Counted from the stretch's first letter, positions 35,190 to 46,215 are shown. The stretch is 64,000 nt of DNA from Oopsacas minuta (GCA_024704765.1 JAKMXF010000222.1:992001-1056000); one strand, 5' to 3'. Notes: generated from the letters alone by a model not told the origin. Program-made: numbers and translations.

Positions 35190-37095
35190 AACAACCTTCA
35201 AGCTTTTCAGTTTTATTGTGAGCATAAATTACTTAGCACCGTTCAATCGCAGACCAATTTATTTCAACTCATGGTTTTGATCGAGATCAGCAAAATTTCT
35301 TTCGTCTGAAGTTCAATGATATTCAAAAAAGATAGAGCCTCTTTTCATAAATTTTCGGACCTTGATACTTGGAATTCCATGTGCTTCTGTCCTCTGCCAA
35401 AGAAGCCTAGGTTAAGTGCCTCTTCTTCATTAACCATTAACTTTGAAGAAGACTTTAATCTTTCAAAAAAGATATCCCTCGCTGACTTAACGACCAAAGG
35501 TTTGAGAAATCGGCCCTCTTCTCTTTAGTCTCACATCAAGTCAGTCGCTGAAAACGAGCATGTATCTCCAAAGACTTGCAACGTATCTCTTACCACTTTG
35601 TTGCAATGGGGAGCAGGACATGAATAGTGGCAATGTTTGTAAAGAGATACTCGAGAAGGGAAACTCATCTCCTATCTATCCACAATTATCACTTGATAAA
35701 TCTGCCTTTCTTTTCGATTCGCTTGAGATCCGTAAAACTAAGTACTTAGAACTTCGGCGTACATTAATATCTGAAGACCTCAAGTTACCAGGCTACAATA
35801 GTGTGGCTAAACATCGGGCTCAAATTAATTTGCTGGAGGAGGTGCGTATAATTCATGGAGAATTTCCATGTGGAGTAGGTATTTCTTACATCAGACTACT
35901 CAGCCATATAGTTGAACGAATTGTATCTAACTTAAGTCCTGATACCCTCGTATATCCGCTTAAAGTTCGAGTATCCGATGGCTTAGATGGATCTGGGTGT
36001 CATCGAGTTTACCAGCAAGCTATATCTAACCCTGACCTCTCGACCAAAACCATCATTTTATTTGGTTTCAAGGTTAACGCAATCATAAATGCAAATGATC
36101 ATATCCTATGGAAACCTCATCATCCGAATTCGCCATTTTGCACTGGACCAGTTACCCTTTTAGCCCTTCCAGAAAATGAAGAGAGTGTCAAGTTTTTGAT
36201 GGACTCATTAATAAATAACGAAACTTTAACCATTGAAGAGAGTGGTTGTGTTTACACAATAGCAATGCAGAGGTCAAGATCATAAGATTTCATTTCGATA
36301 TAAAGATGGAAAAATCTGAAGCGGTGCTGGTGGTGCTAATTGTCAAATGTGTACTGCTACGTTCCAACAGATACACGATATTAGCATAGTTCAAAATGTC
36401 TTTCCCATAAATAGAACTATCCGTGATGCACGTGATGTATTTGATGAGGTTGATGAGGAAGAATTTTTATCTTTGCCAACAAATCAAAGATTCAATTTAA
36501 CACACAAACCGATCTCAGAAAAAGATATCATGTCAGCTTCCCTTCTACATACATATTTGAGAACAATTAGTTGGTTCCTATTATTGATTTGCCATTTACA
36601 GTGTGGTGCTATCCAAAAATGGTCACCAACTTCGCCAATAATTCTTGGGGTCAAGAAATTTATTACTAGCCTTATTGAAGAAAAACTTAGTATATCAATT
36701 GACACACCATCAGTCCAAGGAGGAACCACCACAACCGGAAATGTTGTTCGGAGATGCTTCACACGTAGCGATGATACTGTGGAAGATTTTCTCTATTGGG
36801 TATTGACGGTTGTTCCTCAAGAGACACATCAAGTTGTCACTACAATCTTTAATAATTTGAGTGCTATCCAGAGATTGTATAATAGCAACAGGAAAGTGGA
36901 TACTGAAGGCCTTGATAATTTATGCCGAGAGACTTACGAATCCATTTTAACCAATTTTTCATGGGCACATGTAACCCCTACTTTACATAAACTTCTAGCC
37001 CATGCACCACAAATAATTGCAGATCATTACGATGGGTTTGGCTTAGAAGATTTGTCTGAAGAAGGCCTTGAATCTTGTAATAAATTGGTCAGGGG
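35190..37095 (+). pseudogene. RAG1/Transib-family DDE transposase (copy B), truncated
   Basis: Same gene as in copy A. The 241-codon block 35560-36285 translates identically to that of copy A and holds the first catalytic Asp (35977-35979). The second Asp in YKDGKI is at 36305-36307, followed by the same in-frame TGA (36317-36319) and the CxxC in GGANCQMC. The block from 36347 runs to the catalytic Glu in LESCNKLVR (37070-37072), then breaks at about 37095 into a mariner. One extra A in a run near 35330 frameshifts the N-terminal part relative to copy A. The last 60 or so residues are missing. It cannot make a working transposase. Confidence 0.88.
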
Positions 37096-37824
37096 CACGA
37101 CTGAATATTGCTAAGAAACTCTTGGAAACTTCTGAGAACTGCGATTCTAGACTCCTAACAAAGATTATTACTGGCGACGAGACGTGGGTGTACTATTCAA
37201 CACCATATAGCAAGTATAAGAAGCGATCATGGGTGAGGGGGACGAACAACCGACCAAAATTCCTAGGCCCGACTTCAGAAAACCTAAGATTATGTATACC
37301 ATCTTCTTCTATAGTCACGGAATTGTCTTGCAATTACCTTGGTGAGAGTGTCAAGGCTGTTACTGCTACTTTCTTTACAGAACAAGTGCTTCCAAATTTG
37401 ATAAAAAATATAGAAAAGTACCGCCCGAAAACCGCAACTCGAGGAATGAAGATTTTAATTGATAACGACAGTTCCCATACAGCTAAGCATACCAAAATTT
37501 ATTGGATGTAGAAGGTTAGAATTACTTCCCATCCACCATACTCACCAGACCCAGCTCCGTGTGATTTTGGCTATTCCTTAATCTTAAAATCTACCTTCAA
37601 GGCAAAGATTTTAATACATTACAAGCACTCGGAACTGGCCTGTACCAGTACTTCAAATCCATCCCCGAAGAAGAGTACAGAAATGTGTTTTACAAGTGGT
37701 GGAAAGGTTGAAACTTTGTGTATCTGCTGGAGGGGATTACTTTGAATAAATACTATAGTGAATTAATGTGTATAGGTTTGTATCATGTTCTATGATCTCA
37801 CCCGCAAGACTTATTGAACGCCCT
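37096..37824 (+). mobile_element. Truncated mariner inserted in copy B
   Basis: Homologous to the mariner at 41107-42427 but only its 3' part. It starts in the transposase at ARLNIAKKLLETSENCDS and continues with IITGDETWVYYSTP (first Asp), LIDNDSSHTAKHTKIYW (second Asp) and, after a stop, YSPDPAPCDF (third Asp). The end GGGCGTTCAATAAGTCTTGC (reverse strand) abuts TA at about 37825. The 5' half of the mariner and roughly 480 bp of the host element are gone, which points to a deletion after insertion. The open frame runs across the junction and would make a chimeric peptide. Confidence 0.8.
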
Positions 37825-37876
37825 AGTACCTACCTCCAGGTTTTAGCCATTTTGTGCCACTGTGCAATCCCGCAAT

Positions 37877-38280
37877 GATATCTCATTTGGAATCATTATT
37901 CAGTCGATGAAAGTTTGATCAAGATTCAAGATTCAAAGCCTAACTCCCTCTAATGTTGTCTGGCTCTACGATCAAATTATGTATTCACAAGTTTCAGGAT
38001 TAAAAGCGGTACTCCCCTTCGAATGCACCCTTCCTCCATTATAAAAACAATTGTAAAATTGTTGCACTCACTTGTGTATTAGTCCAAATTGTGAAACAAC
38101 TGGTCATATCAGTGGTAACACCACTACTTCGAGTTCGTTGAAATTGGTGTCACAGGTTACGCCACTAGGTAATGCTGGTATAAATCGGGATCATTGTTGA
38201 CTCATTTGGAACAAGTTTGTCCATTCGAAACAACCTGCCCCAAATGAACACCCAGCATTTTGATAGAGCGACCCGCTGAT
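37877..38280 (+). repeat. Repeat family G, left-end fragment
   Basis: Left terminal segment (CTCATTTGGAATCATTATTC, GATGAAAGTTTGATCAAGAT) followed by a few 40-bp-type units (TTCGTTGAAATTGGTGTCAC). It is cut off before the RAG1/Transib relict E begins. Confidence 0.55.
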
Positions 38281-41106
38281 TTTTAAGTAATTCAGAATTT
38301 ATAACAATTCATATTATATTCTTTAATTAACAAGTTTCTAGCAACAATTTCGAATTCTAAATGGATAACCAGGAGATATAATTTTCTTCTCTATCAACCT
38401 TCAATCAGAACGGCAGTCGATGCCTTAATCGAGATATATGATTTTACAAAAGGCGAATTCTCCTCAATTCGGATCAGATTCAGCGAATTTGAAGTCTGGA
38501 CGTGATGCTATCAGTAAGTGTATTGATCTATCTAAAGGGCAATAACTCCTGTTTTATTCTACTCAACCTTCCAGTCCCACAAAGAAACGTGTTATTAGAG
38601 ATGGGCGAATCATTTAGAACACTAACGTCAGGAAATCATGTTAAGCAGAAAATATTATATTTCCCCCATACAACAAAGTAGCTGATTATCGTGCCCCAAT
38701 GAGTGCATCATCAGAGATTATTGAGATTCAGGACAATGATCGAGTTAAATATGAATTGGTATTTCATATAAATGTACTTACAATAGGCAACTTTACAATT
38801 ACTTGAATCTAACCTATGTCCCGATGTTCCAAAATATCCGTTAGAGATTACCATCGCCGATGGAAGGGATGTTTCGGATCAGTAGCGGAGCTAAAATGGG
38901 GCTCTAGCCCCATCTAGATTTTGTCAGCCCTCAATTAGCCCACCCAGCCAAGCTGGTGTACCACTTTAATCAAACTAGCACTACATGAATAGTTTTAAGT
39001 ACCATTACGAATATTTAAATACCATATTATTGATTTCTCAATTGTGAATCGATAATTGTGGAAAAATATTTATTATTTGGAAGATCTAAGTTGGAGAAGG
39101 TAACAAATCATTGTAATGTCACCAATTGTTGTGTACGAATTTTATGTCACAAATTGTGAATCTTTAATCATGTAAAATTGTGAATTCTTCTAAGATCTAG
39201 GTTGATGAAAGTTAACCAATTATGAGGCAATTATTACTGCTGTAATCTATTTGCACTGTGTAACTACCACGCTCATTCATAATGGATTGTATAAAAGGGA
39301 TTTAACATTATCCAGTACTAATACATATTTTAGCTCTACTACAAATCCATATTGCTACATTTCAAATTCAAGAGGATTCCTTTGTGAAGAGAAAGCGTGC
39401 TGAGATTGAAGTGCACCAGCCAGAAGCAACTCAGGAATTTGAAGTGGAAGATTTAATAATTAAACATCCAGAACATATGAACTCTCCCAATCCTAAACGT
39501 GCAAAAACGGCGATGAATGTCTCTATGGAGGGCGCCCCAGATATTGCACAGAATCTGCCTGAGGATCCGAGACAGCTGAAGTTAATCACATATATACAAA
39601 TAATGTTAGACGGTCAGATGCGTTGCTTTCATAAAGGGTGGTACATTGGCAGACATAGGCTTGAGTATTCTCAAATAATCGATGCCATGTTTCTAGGTTA
39701 TTTCAGGTAGCTGGTGCTGGTCATGAGTTAAAGTGGGCTTCTCTATGTTTTGAAAATTGGAAAATTTCCATGGCGGAGAAAAAGGCATCAAACTTCATGA
39801 AGGGTCGTTATCTCATCTTGATTCAATGCTCAAATGGTCAGGGTACAAATTTAGTCTTCATGCCGGAACCATTGAGGTCATATTTGGAGCACTGAACGTG
39901 CAAGCTGTTCGAGATAATCGACACTATATACAAACAGTAGGTCAGGTCATCACTCTCTATACTGTACAAGACCATCCTCTCAGAGGTCAGCGTGAGGGAA
40001 GATTGGTGGATGATATGGGTGAAGTTATTGACCCTGAGTTCAACTGCGGATCTCGAAACAGAGGGAACTTTCTCGTTATTCTTCCTGCGTTTGGTGTCCA
40101 CAACAAAGTTATTAAAGAGAAACTCAACGGACCCAGAAATGCTCAGTATGTTCATCACTCCATCCAGGATTCAATACTGCCTATCCTTGCCAACTCTGTA
40201 CGCCAGGAAATTCTAGAAGAACTGAAGACAGCGAAGTATTTTTCTTTATTGACGGACGAATCTAGAGATTGTGAGAAAATTCAATAAATATCCGTTTGTG
40301 TAAGATAATTCTGCAGAGGTTGTGTTGCACGAAGATTTCTTCAACTTCGTCAGAGCAGAGGGGTTAGACGCGAATTCGATCATGCAAAAGCTGAGTTATG
40401 TGCTGGCAGTTATGGGTGTCTGCTCTCGTGATCATATGGTTGCCGAGTGTTATGATGGTGCTTCAACAATGAATGGACGACTACATGGTCTACAAGCACT
40501 TATGAGGAATAAAGTATGCCCGATGCCCTTATATGTGCATTACTGGGCACACATATGCTCAACTTAGTAATGGTTGCTTGCTGCCAAAATATCGACAAAG
40601 CCGTGTCATTTTTTGCGAGCATTCTTCAACAGCTCTATACATTCTTTTCAAATTCAGTTCCACATTATTTTTCGAGAAAACGTGGAAAGTCCTGGGTAGA
40701 TATGAGGCTCAACATCGTGAATTGAAATAGTTTTCCAAAACTCGTGGGGAGTGCCAAGCCGAGGCTTGCTCTGCTGCGATGCTTACTTTAGGAGCAACCA
40801 TTGCTACTGCAGAGCATTTTGCTCAAGATACTAACACCGATAGAAGAGCTGCAGAGCAAGGTATCGTCAATTTTATCGATACGGTCTATCTTCAATTATT
40901 CAGAAAAGTTCTGACACTAACTTCATATTGGGCGAACTATATGCAGGACAAACACATGGATATTGGCATTGAAAGGTAATCACATTGATGCTCTCAAAAT
41001 GTCTCTCTCTGGCGAGGATTTATTTGATGAAATCTGGGATACCGCAAAGGCACTCTTAGATGAACACGCGATATCGCAGCCGATGGAAAAACGCTGCAGG
41101 GTGCTA

Positions 41107-42427
41107 GGGCGCTCAATAAATCTTGCGGGTGAGATCATAGAACATGATACAAACCTATACACATTAATTCACTATAGTATTTATTCAAAGTAATCCCCTC
41201 CAGCAGATACACAAAGTTTCAACCTTTCCACCACTTGTAAAACACATTTCTGTACTCTTCTTCGGGGATGGATTTGAAGTACTGGTACAGGCCAGTTCCG
41301 AGTGCTTGTAATGTATTAAAATCTTTGCCTTGAAGGTAGATTTTAAGATTAAGGAATAGCCAAAATCACACGGAGCTGGGTCTGGTGAGTATGGTGGATG
41401 GGAAGTAATTCTAACCTTCCACATCCAATAAATTTTGGTATGCTTAGCTGTATGGGAACTGTCGTTATCAATTAAAATCTTCATTCCTCGAGTTGCGGTT
41501 TTCGGGCGGTACTTTTCTATATTTTTTATCAAATTTGGAAGCACTTGTTCTGTAAAGAAAGTAGCAGTAACAGCCTTGCCACTCTCACAAGGTAATTGCA
41601 AGACAATTCCATGACTACTGAAGAAGATGGTATACATAATCTTAGGTTCTCTGAAGTCGGGCCTAGGAATTTTGGTCGGTTGTTCGTCGCCCCTCACCCA
41701 TGATCGCTTCTTATACTTGCTATATGGTGTTGAATAGTACACCCACGTCTCGTCGCCAGTAATAATCTTTGTTAGGTGTCTAGAATCGCAGTTCTCAGAA
41801 GTTTCAAGAGTTTCTTAGCAATATTCAGTCGTGCCACCTTTGATTCTCACTGAGCTTATACGTGACCCATTTCCCACTAATCGATCGGTAGCCAAGCTCA
41901 GTCGTCAGAATTGTATGAATAGCTCCCCATGGAATCTCCATACTTTGTTCTAACTGATTGACAGTAATGCACTTGTCTTCCATGACCATACTTTCAATGA
42001 GTGCGATATTCTCTGAAGTGGTGGCAGATACCGGTCTTCCAGATCGAGGCAAATCTGTGACATCAGCATCACCAGAACTAAAACGGGCAGCCCATCGCTC
42101 TACAGTAGACCTGGAAGGGCAATCTACGCACAATATCTCCTGTAACTTGCTGAAGATCTGTACGGGCTGGATCTTGAGTATTGTGCGAAACTCTATGTAA
42201 GCTCGCAATTTGAGGTTGAAATTATCATCCTTTGAAGCCATAAATTCAACAGTGGGTATAAATTGACTACACGTAACTATCTCAAAATTTCATAATTTGT
42301 ATTGGATAAGCTTGAAACTTTCAGTATATGAAGTTTAACTATATGGGCTTATAATATATGAAAGTTGGATATATTACTTGACAAATTCCTAAGATATATC
42401 ATGACCCGCAAGACTTATTGAATGCCC
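41107..42427 (-). mobile_element. Mariner element nested in the hAT
   Basis: About 1.32 kb with inverted ends GGGCGCTCAATAAATCTTGC (left) and GGGCATTCAATAAGTCTTGC (right, reverse complement), flanked by TA. It cuts the hAT coding region between KRCRVL (before 41105) and RDDAVNSRVWVKSDYKVRLF (after 42430). Its 3' half is shared with the fragment in copy B at 37096-37824. Confidence 0.88.
41181..42241 (-). pseudogene. Mariner transposase, frameshifted
   Basis: The ATG at 42241 starts MASKDDNFNLKLRAYIEFRT, with a mariner-type first HTH, the linker SGRPVSATTSENIA and a second HTH to about 41825. The catalytic part is in another frame: ITGDETWVYYSTP (Asp 1), ILIDNDSSHTAKHTKIYW (Asp 2), HPPYSPDPAPCDFGYS (Asp 3), then KSIPEEEYRNVFYKWW near the C-terminus and a TAA at 41183-41181. 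I count 33 residues between Asp 2 and Asp 3, one fewer than the classic mariner DD34D, and the copy in element B has the same spacing. Confidence 0.87.
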
Positions 42428-44060
42428 TTATATGTAGAGATGATGCTGTCAATTCTAGGGTGTGGGTCAAATCGGACTACAAAGTGAGATTATTCGATCC
42501 AGTTGTCAGACTCTTCATGGCTGAACACGATAGACGTTTCAGCAAGGACACGTATTTCGTACCTTTGGCAATTTCTTTGATTCCCGCATCTGATGATTCC
42601 TTAAGATCCATGCAATGAAGTCCTTTATTGAGCGCTAGCATCTGAAATGAGGAATTGCTAATTAGCGAATTATACTGTGCATTCTAATCAATATAGAATG
42701 TCTAATCCACAGTTATAAAGATGATAGAGTTCATAAACTTCATCGAGCCACACAAAATGGTCTATACAGAACTCTACAAGGCCACCAGATGGTATATACC
42801 ATCCCTGTTACAATATCTGAGAATGAAAGATCGTTCTCTTGTATGAAGCGTGTTAAGACGTGTCATCGGAGCACTATGGATTATGATAGGCTGGGAGACC
42901 TCTCCACTTTGTTAATCAATAGGACTCCTGCATTTAAAATAGATATGGACGAGATAGTGGACTTATTCGAAAGGACTGGAGATCGGAGGATTCCATTGAG
43001 CTGATTTATCTATATATTCATCTATTTCAATTGTAAATTATTATGAAAATACTTTTGATAGGTATTGAATAGTCAATAGTGAATTATGTTACTGCTTCTA
43101 TTACTTATATTTCTAGAAACGAAAATTTCCAAAATCAATTACTATTTTGAAATTTTAATACACATAAATTTTTCTCAAAAGAAGAGCAAGCTATGCCAGC
43201 CCCATAAAGAAAAACTCTGCTCATTTTGGCTTCATCAGTGGCAGCGCGCTAGCGCCGCCACTGGTTCGGATTGTCATAAAATTTACAACCAGTTCGATGG
43301 GAACCCACAATTCAATACAAAACTTTCATTCTCTTTTTCCATCAAGATGCTATCAATTAATGATTCTGATGGAAATACCCTTTGGTCAAACTAATTTCCT
43401 AATTCTCCATTTGTGCCAGACCAATAGCATTAGTAGCTCAAAAGGAAAAAGAAAATAATAGTATATCCTTAATGTATCTTATGATCAATCCTGAAGTGAC
43501 TACATTGAGAACGACTGCTAGAGCTACCATATGGTAATGCTAGAGTTAAAATTCTCCGCACAAAGTTTGATGGGAAATGTTTGGTATTCTAAGTAGAGCA
43601 GGGGGTGCAAATTACGAACTTTGGTGCTTTAAGTATTGCAGAATTAAAAATTTAGAGCTTGTCCGATCAGGGTTTCCTATCAACAGGACGATAACTTTAG
43701 CTAAGGAAATATTCTCTATTGTGGACACAGAAAAATATTTATTCCTACCTTCGAAAGATCATTGTGGTTTAACACACAAACCAATATATGAGATTGACAT
43801 AGTATCAGCATCTCCACTATATACCTACACATGTGTCTTTCGTTGGTTCATGCTTCTTATTTACCACATGCATTCAGGTACTTTCCATGGTTGCCTACCT
43901 CTAGAGTGATAAAGGATTCAATGAAATTCACCCGGGAGTTCCTATACAGTATTGAAGAGACGCCGTAGATGCCAATATCAACGAACTTGACTGAGTGCAT
44001 GCCTGTTTCATCGTAACCTGACACACATATGGATATATTTACTCTATTTCAGACGCTCCG

Positions 44061-44454
44061 GAAGCACTTATCCATTGGTCCGGCTGAAACTGCGCGGAAT
44101 TTTAGTGCTAACAAAAATGCAAAAAGAATCTATTTCCGCCGTCAATAATTGCTGTCGCTGCTCCATAGCAACACTTCATACAATCTTAAACAGAGAGCAT
44201 GCCAGCACTTGTCTTTCCCCTGTCAGTGCGTGTTCACTTATTATTTTTCTTGAGCCAACTACATAATGCAAAGGGCATTAGCCTAAAAACTGATGTGATT
44301 ACAAACAGAATATATAATTACATTACAGTTCAAAAGTATGCTAAAGTGTTTCGTAGATATTTTTAATTATTCGATTAAAATTTGACAAAATGGTGAATGC
44401 TATGTTCGTTTCCTTGGATATATTGGTCTGCAATGATGTTAAGGTCAAGTTGAT
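44061..44454. other. Stretch without recognised features
   Basis: Contains GC-richer DNA (about 44041-44230) with no recognised coding content, then AT-rich DNA. Confidence 0.35.
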
Positions 44455-45600
44455 CTACTCCTCTCGTTTGATATCGAGTAGCACTACATAATTGAGTCTG
44501 CTCTGACTCATTTTACCGTGAAGGTAGGTCTTCAGACGCCTCATGGCTGAAAGACTGTGCTCACTGACGGCATTTGTAGCCGGCATGACTAGTATTAGGT
44601 GAGCAAGAACACACACTTCACTGAAAAACGGTTTGTGTCCCAGGGAGAGGCGCCTAAGGAAAGTCACACGCTCATCAAGAGATACATTCTCCATTTTCTG
44701 TCTCCTCTTCGAAACATGCGCCAAAGTTCTGTAGCTGAGCAGATAGAAGAGATCGATTAAAGTCGTCCTTGTAGAATGTTGTCACATTCCCGCAATACTA
44801 ATCCTAAAGTTGAGTATTTGCAGCACTAACAAGAAGACTTTCAAGATTCCTGTACAAGACATAACCTGCTTGATCAAAGCGGTCAGTGATACAAAAGATA
44901 GCAATCCCCAGTGCTTCATAGTACTGGTGACCGTAATGATCTTCCACATTTGTGTTGTGGGACTCTTCCCTGAGCGAACTTCGTACTGTTGAGAAGCTCT
45001 GCTTTTACGAGGAAGCATTAGAAGATCAGTGTCATTGAGTTCACGAATACGTTCAACATGGAGAAAAACCAATATAGAGGATTCTTCAGTACGCATCCTT
45101 TTCAGTGTGCCTACTGTCAACTTGGCTATCGTCTGTCCCTCAGCTACTGATATTGACTGCTTCTGAAGTGTGCGACTCAGATTATAGCTTATCTTGAGGA
45201 TCTTCATGCTCAATAGAAGACCAAACAAAGTCTTATAGTGCAACATCTGTGTCTGCACACCAATGATACGACTCTTGAAACATCTGGGTAGAGCTTGGAC
45301 TCAAGGCGCTCTTCCCACAGCTTTTCAAGGCATCAAAGTTGTCAATGATGCTTTCAACAGCATCACCACGTACAGTCCACCTAGATGGACAGATGGAACA
45401 GATGTTGTGCCTTATCCCGAGTTCTTCCTCAACTGGATTCTCCACTTTAATCGGTTCCGCTTCAGTAAAAATTTGATCAGATTGCTCACCTCAAATGCAA
45501 TGTCCGGAGTCACAGCACACTTTATAGTGCTTAATTGCATCAGCATCTGCGAGTTTGACTGAGAGGCACCTAGATCTCATCGAACTTAAACGGAGTGTGG
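44455..45600 (-). pseudogene. ZMYM1-like hAT transposase fragment
   Basis: Minus strand. The upstream part reads DADAIKHYKVCCDS (about 45530), then CPSRWTVRGDAVESIIDNFD (45233-45445), FGLLLSMKILKISYNLSRTL and SVAEGQTIAKLTVGTLKRMR (44782-45258). The C-terminus is LILVMPATNAVSEHSLSAMR plus RLKTYLHGKMSQSRLNYVVL (44455-44724), the hAT dimerisation domain. It is frameshifted between blocks. The N-terminal zinc finger and catalytic start are absent, and no ends were identified. Confidence 0.8.
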
Positions 45601-45719
45601 TAAACAGCATCCCAACTTCTTTGATCTTGAAAGATTTGTAAGTACATAATTGATTTGGACAATAGTTATCCAAATATTTACCTACTAGATCATGTGTCAG
45701 CCTCAATTTTGATCAAAGT

Positions 45720-46215
45720 GACGAAGTTTGATAGCAGTGTTTCTATCTGCAATGGTTACCACACTTCAAAATTTTCGTGAAGAATGGGTTTACTGTTGAT
45801 GCCTGCCAAAAGGTTCATCACAAGGTGGGCCGTCTGTAAGTTTTGTTCGTAGAGATTAGTGCCAAGTGTAACTACACTCTTTGAAGTTCGTTGAAATTCG
45901 GTACATGTTTGCACATTTAATGGAATTTGGATGGCCATCGATAATATGGTCTAAAGTTTCTCCTATATAATATACACGAGGCGCGAAGTTTCCATTTTAT
46001 CCCGTCGCGGAGCTACCAAAAGTACTAAGAAATTTTCTGTTGATTACTTAATTCAACATGTCGCGTAGCAACCTGGCAAGCGAAGCGCGCTAGTATAGAT
46101 TAATAGCGAGTAAATATTTGAGAAATGTACATGTTTCTATGTCCCGAATTGTTTGAAGAAACTGGATGCCCCCTCCAAGACTGATTTTAGTCATACAGGA
46201 GTATCATGGGCCTGG
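45720..46215. repeat. Fragments of repeat families G and I
   Basis: 45720-45940 matches the family G interior at about 27720-27850 (GGGTTTACTGTTGATGCCTG beside GGGTTCACTGTTGATACCAG). 45960-46110 contains the family I 3' landmarks (CCCGTCGCGGAGC, GCAAGCGAAGCGCGCTAG), and 46140-46215 its 5' landmarks (GAAGAAACTGGATGCCCCC). Confidence 0.5.

Larger units (their letters stand above)
34301..37864 (+). mobile_element. RAG1/Transib-like transposon, copy B (interrupted)
   Basis: Starts CACAGTGGCACACCCCCTGG and ends with the complement of CACAGTGGCACAAAATGGCT. Both termini carry a perfect CACAGTG heptamer. It is nearly identical to copy A, in opposite orientation, up to about 37095, where a truncated mariner (to about 37824) replaces the 3' part of the gene. 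The last 40 bp of the element follow the mariner. The 5-bp flanks are CAGTG and CAATC (3 of 5 equal), so no clean target duplication is left. Confidence 0.9.
39384..43004 (+). pseudogene. ZMYM1-like hAT transposase, frameshifted and mariner-interrupted
   Basis: N-terminal basic stretch (PNPKRAKTAMNVSM), then after frameshifts HEGSLSHLDSMLKWSGYKFS, QTVGQVITLYTVQDHPLRGQ, and the catalytic region AKYFSLLTDESRDCEKIQ with the first acidic residues near 40255. VAECYDGASTMNGRLHGLQA and ALICALLGTHMLNLVMVACC follow, and after the mariner the C-terminal PVTISENERSFSCMKRVKTC dimerisation/catalytic-Glu region, ending at a TGA at 43004. At least five stops or frameshifts plus the insertion make it inactive. 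Confidence 0.83.
38880..43263 (+). mobile_element. hAT transposon inserted in relict E
   Basis: The left end reads CAGTAGCGGAGCTAAAATGG; the right end, reverse-complemented, CAGTGGCGGCGCTAGCG. The 8-bp flanks are TTTCGGAT (38872-38879) and GTTCGGAT (43264-43271), a hAT target duplication with one mismatch. Protein homology of the host RAG1/Transib relict continues from one side to the other, confirming the insertion. The element itself was later hit by a mariner at 41107. Confidence 0.9.
38590..44060 (+). pseudogene. RAG1/Transib-like transposase relict E, split by a hAT
   Basis: Left part, before 38880: ILYFPPYNKVADYRAPMSAS (compare LPGYNSVAKHRA in copy A) and, in another frame, NLCPDVPKYPLEITIADGRD, which carries the first catalytic Asp (ADG; VSDG in copy A). 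After the hAT, at 43264: GSDCHKIYNQF, LSFSFSIKMLSINDSDGNTL, then TKFDGK with the second Asp near 43565, and a shifted LSRAGGANY where the zinc Cys is lost. 43577-43909 continues with RSGFPINRTI, LTHKPIYEIDIVSASPLYTY and WFMLLIYHMHSG, co-linear with copy A. Similarity fades by about 44060. It is strongly diverged from A and B and possibly the same old lineage as fragment F. Confidence 0.77.

Noticed and set aside
36273-36321. A 49-nt GT-AG intron in copies A and B that would restore the frame
   Set aside because: Removing it joins the frames neatly, but the segment encodes KISFRYKDGK, whose Asp corresponds to the second catalytic residue (RAG1 D708, Transib DGK motif), and relict E keeps the same DGK. 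It must be coding, so the frameshift and TGA are lesions.
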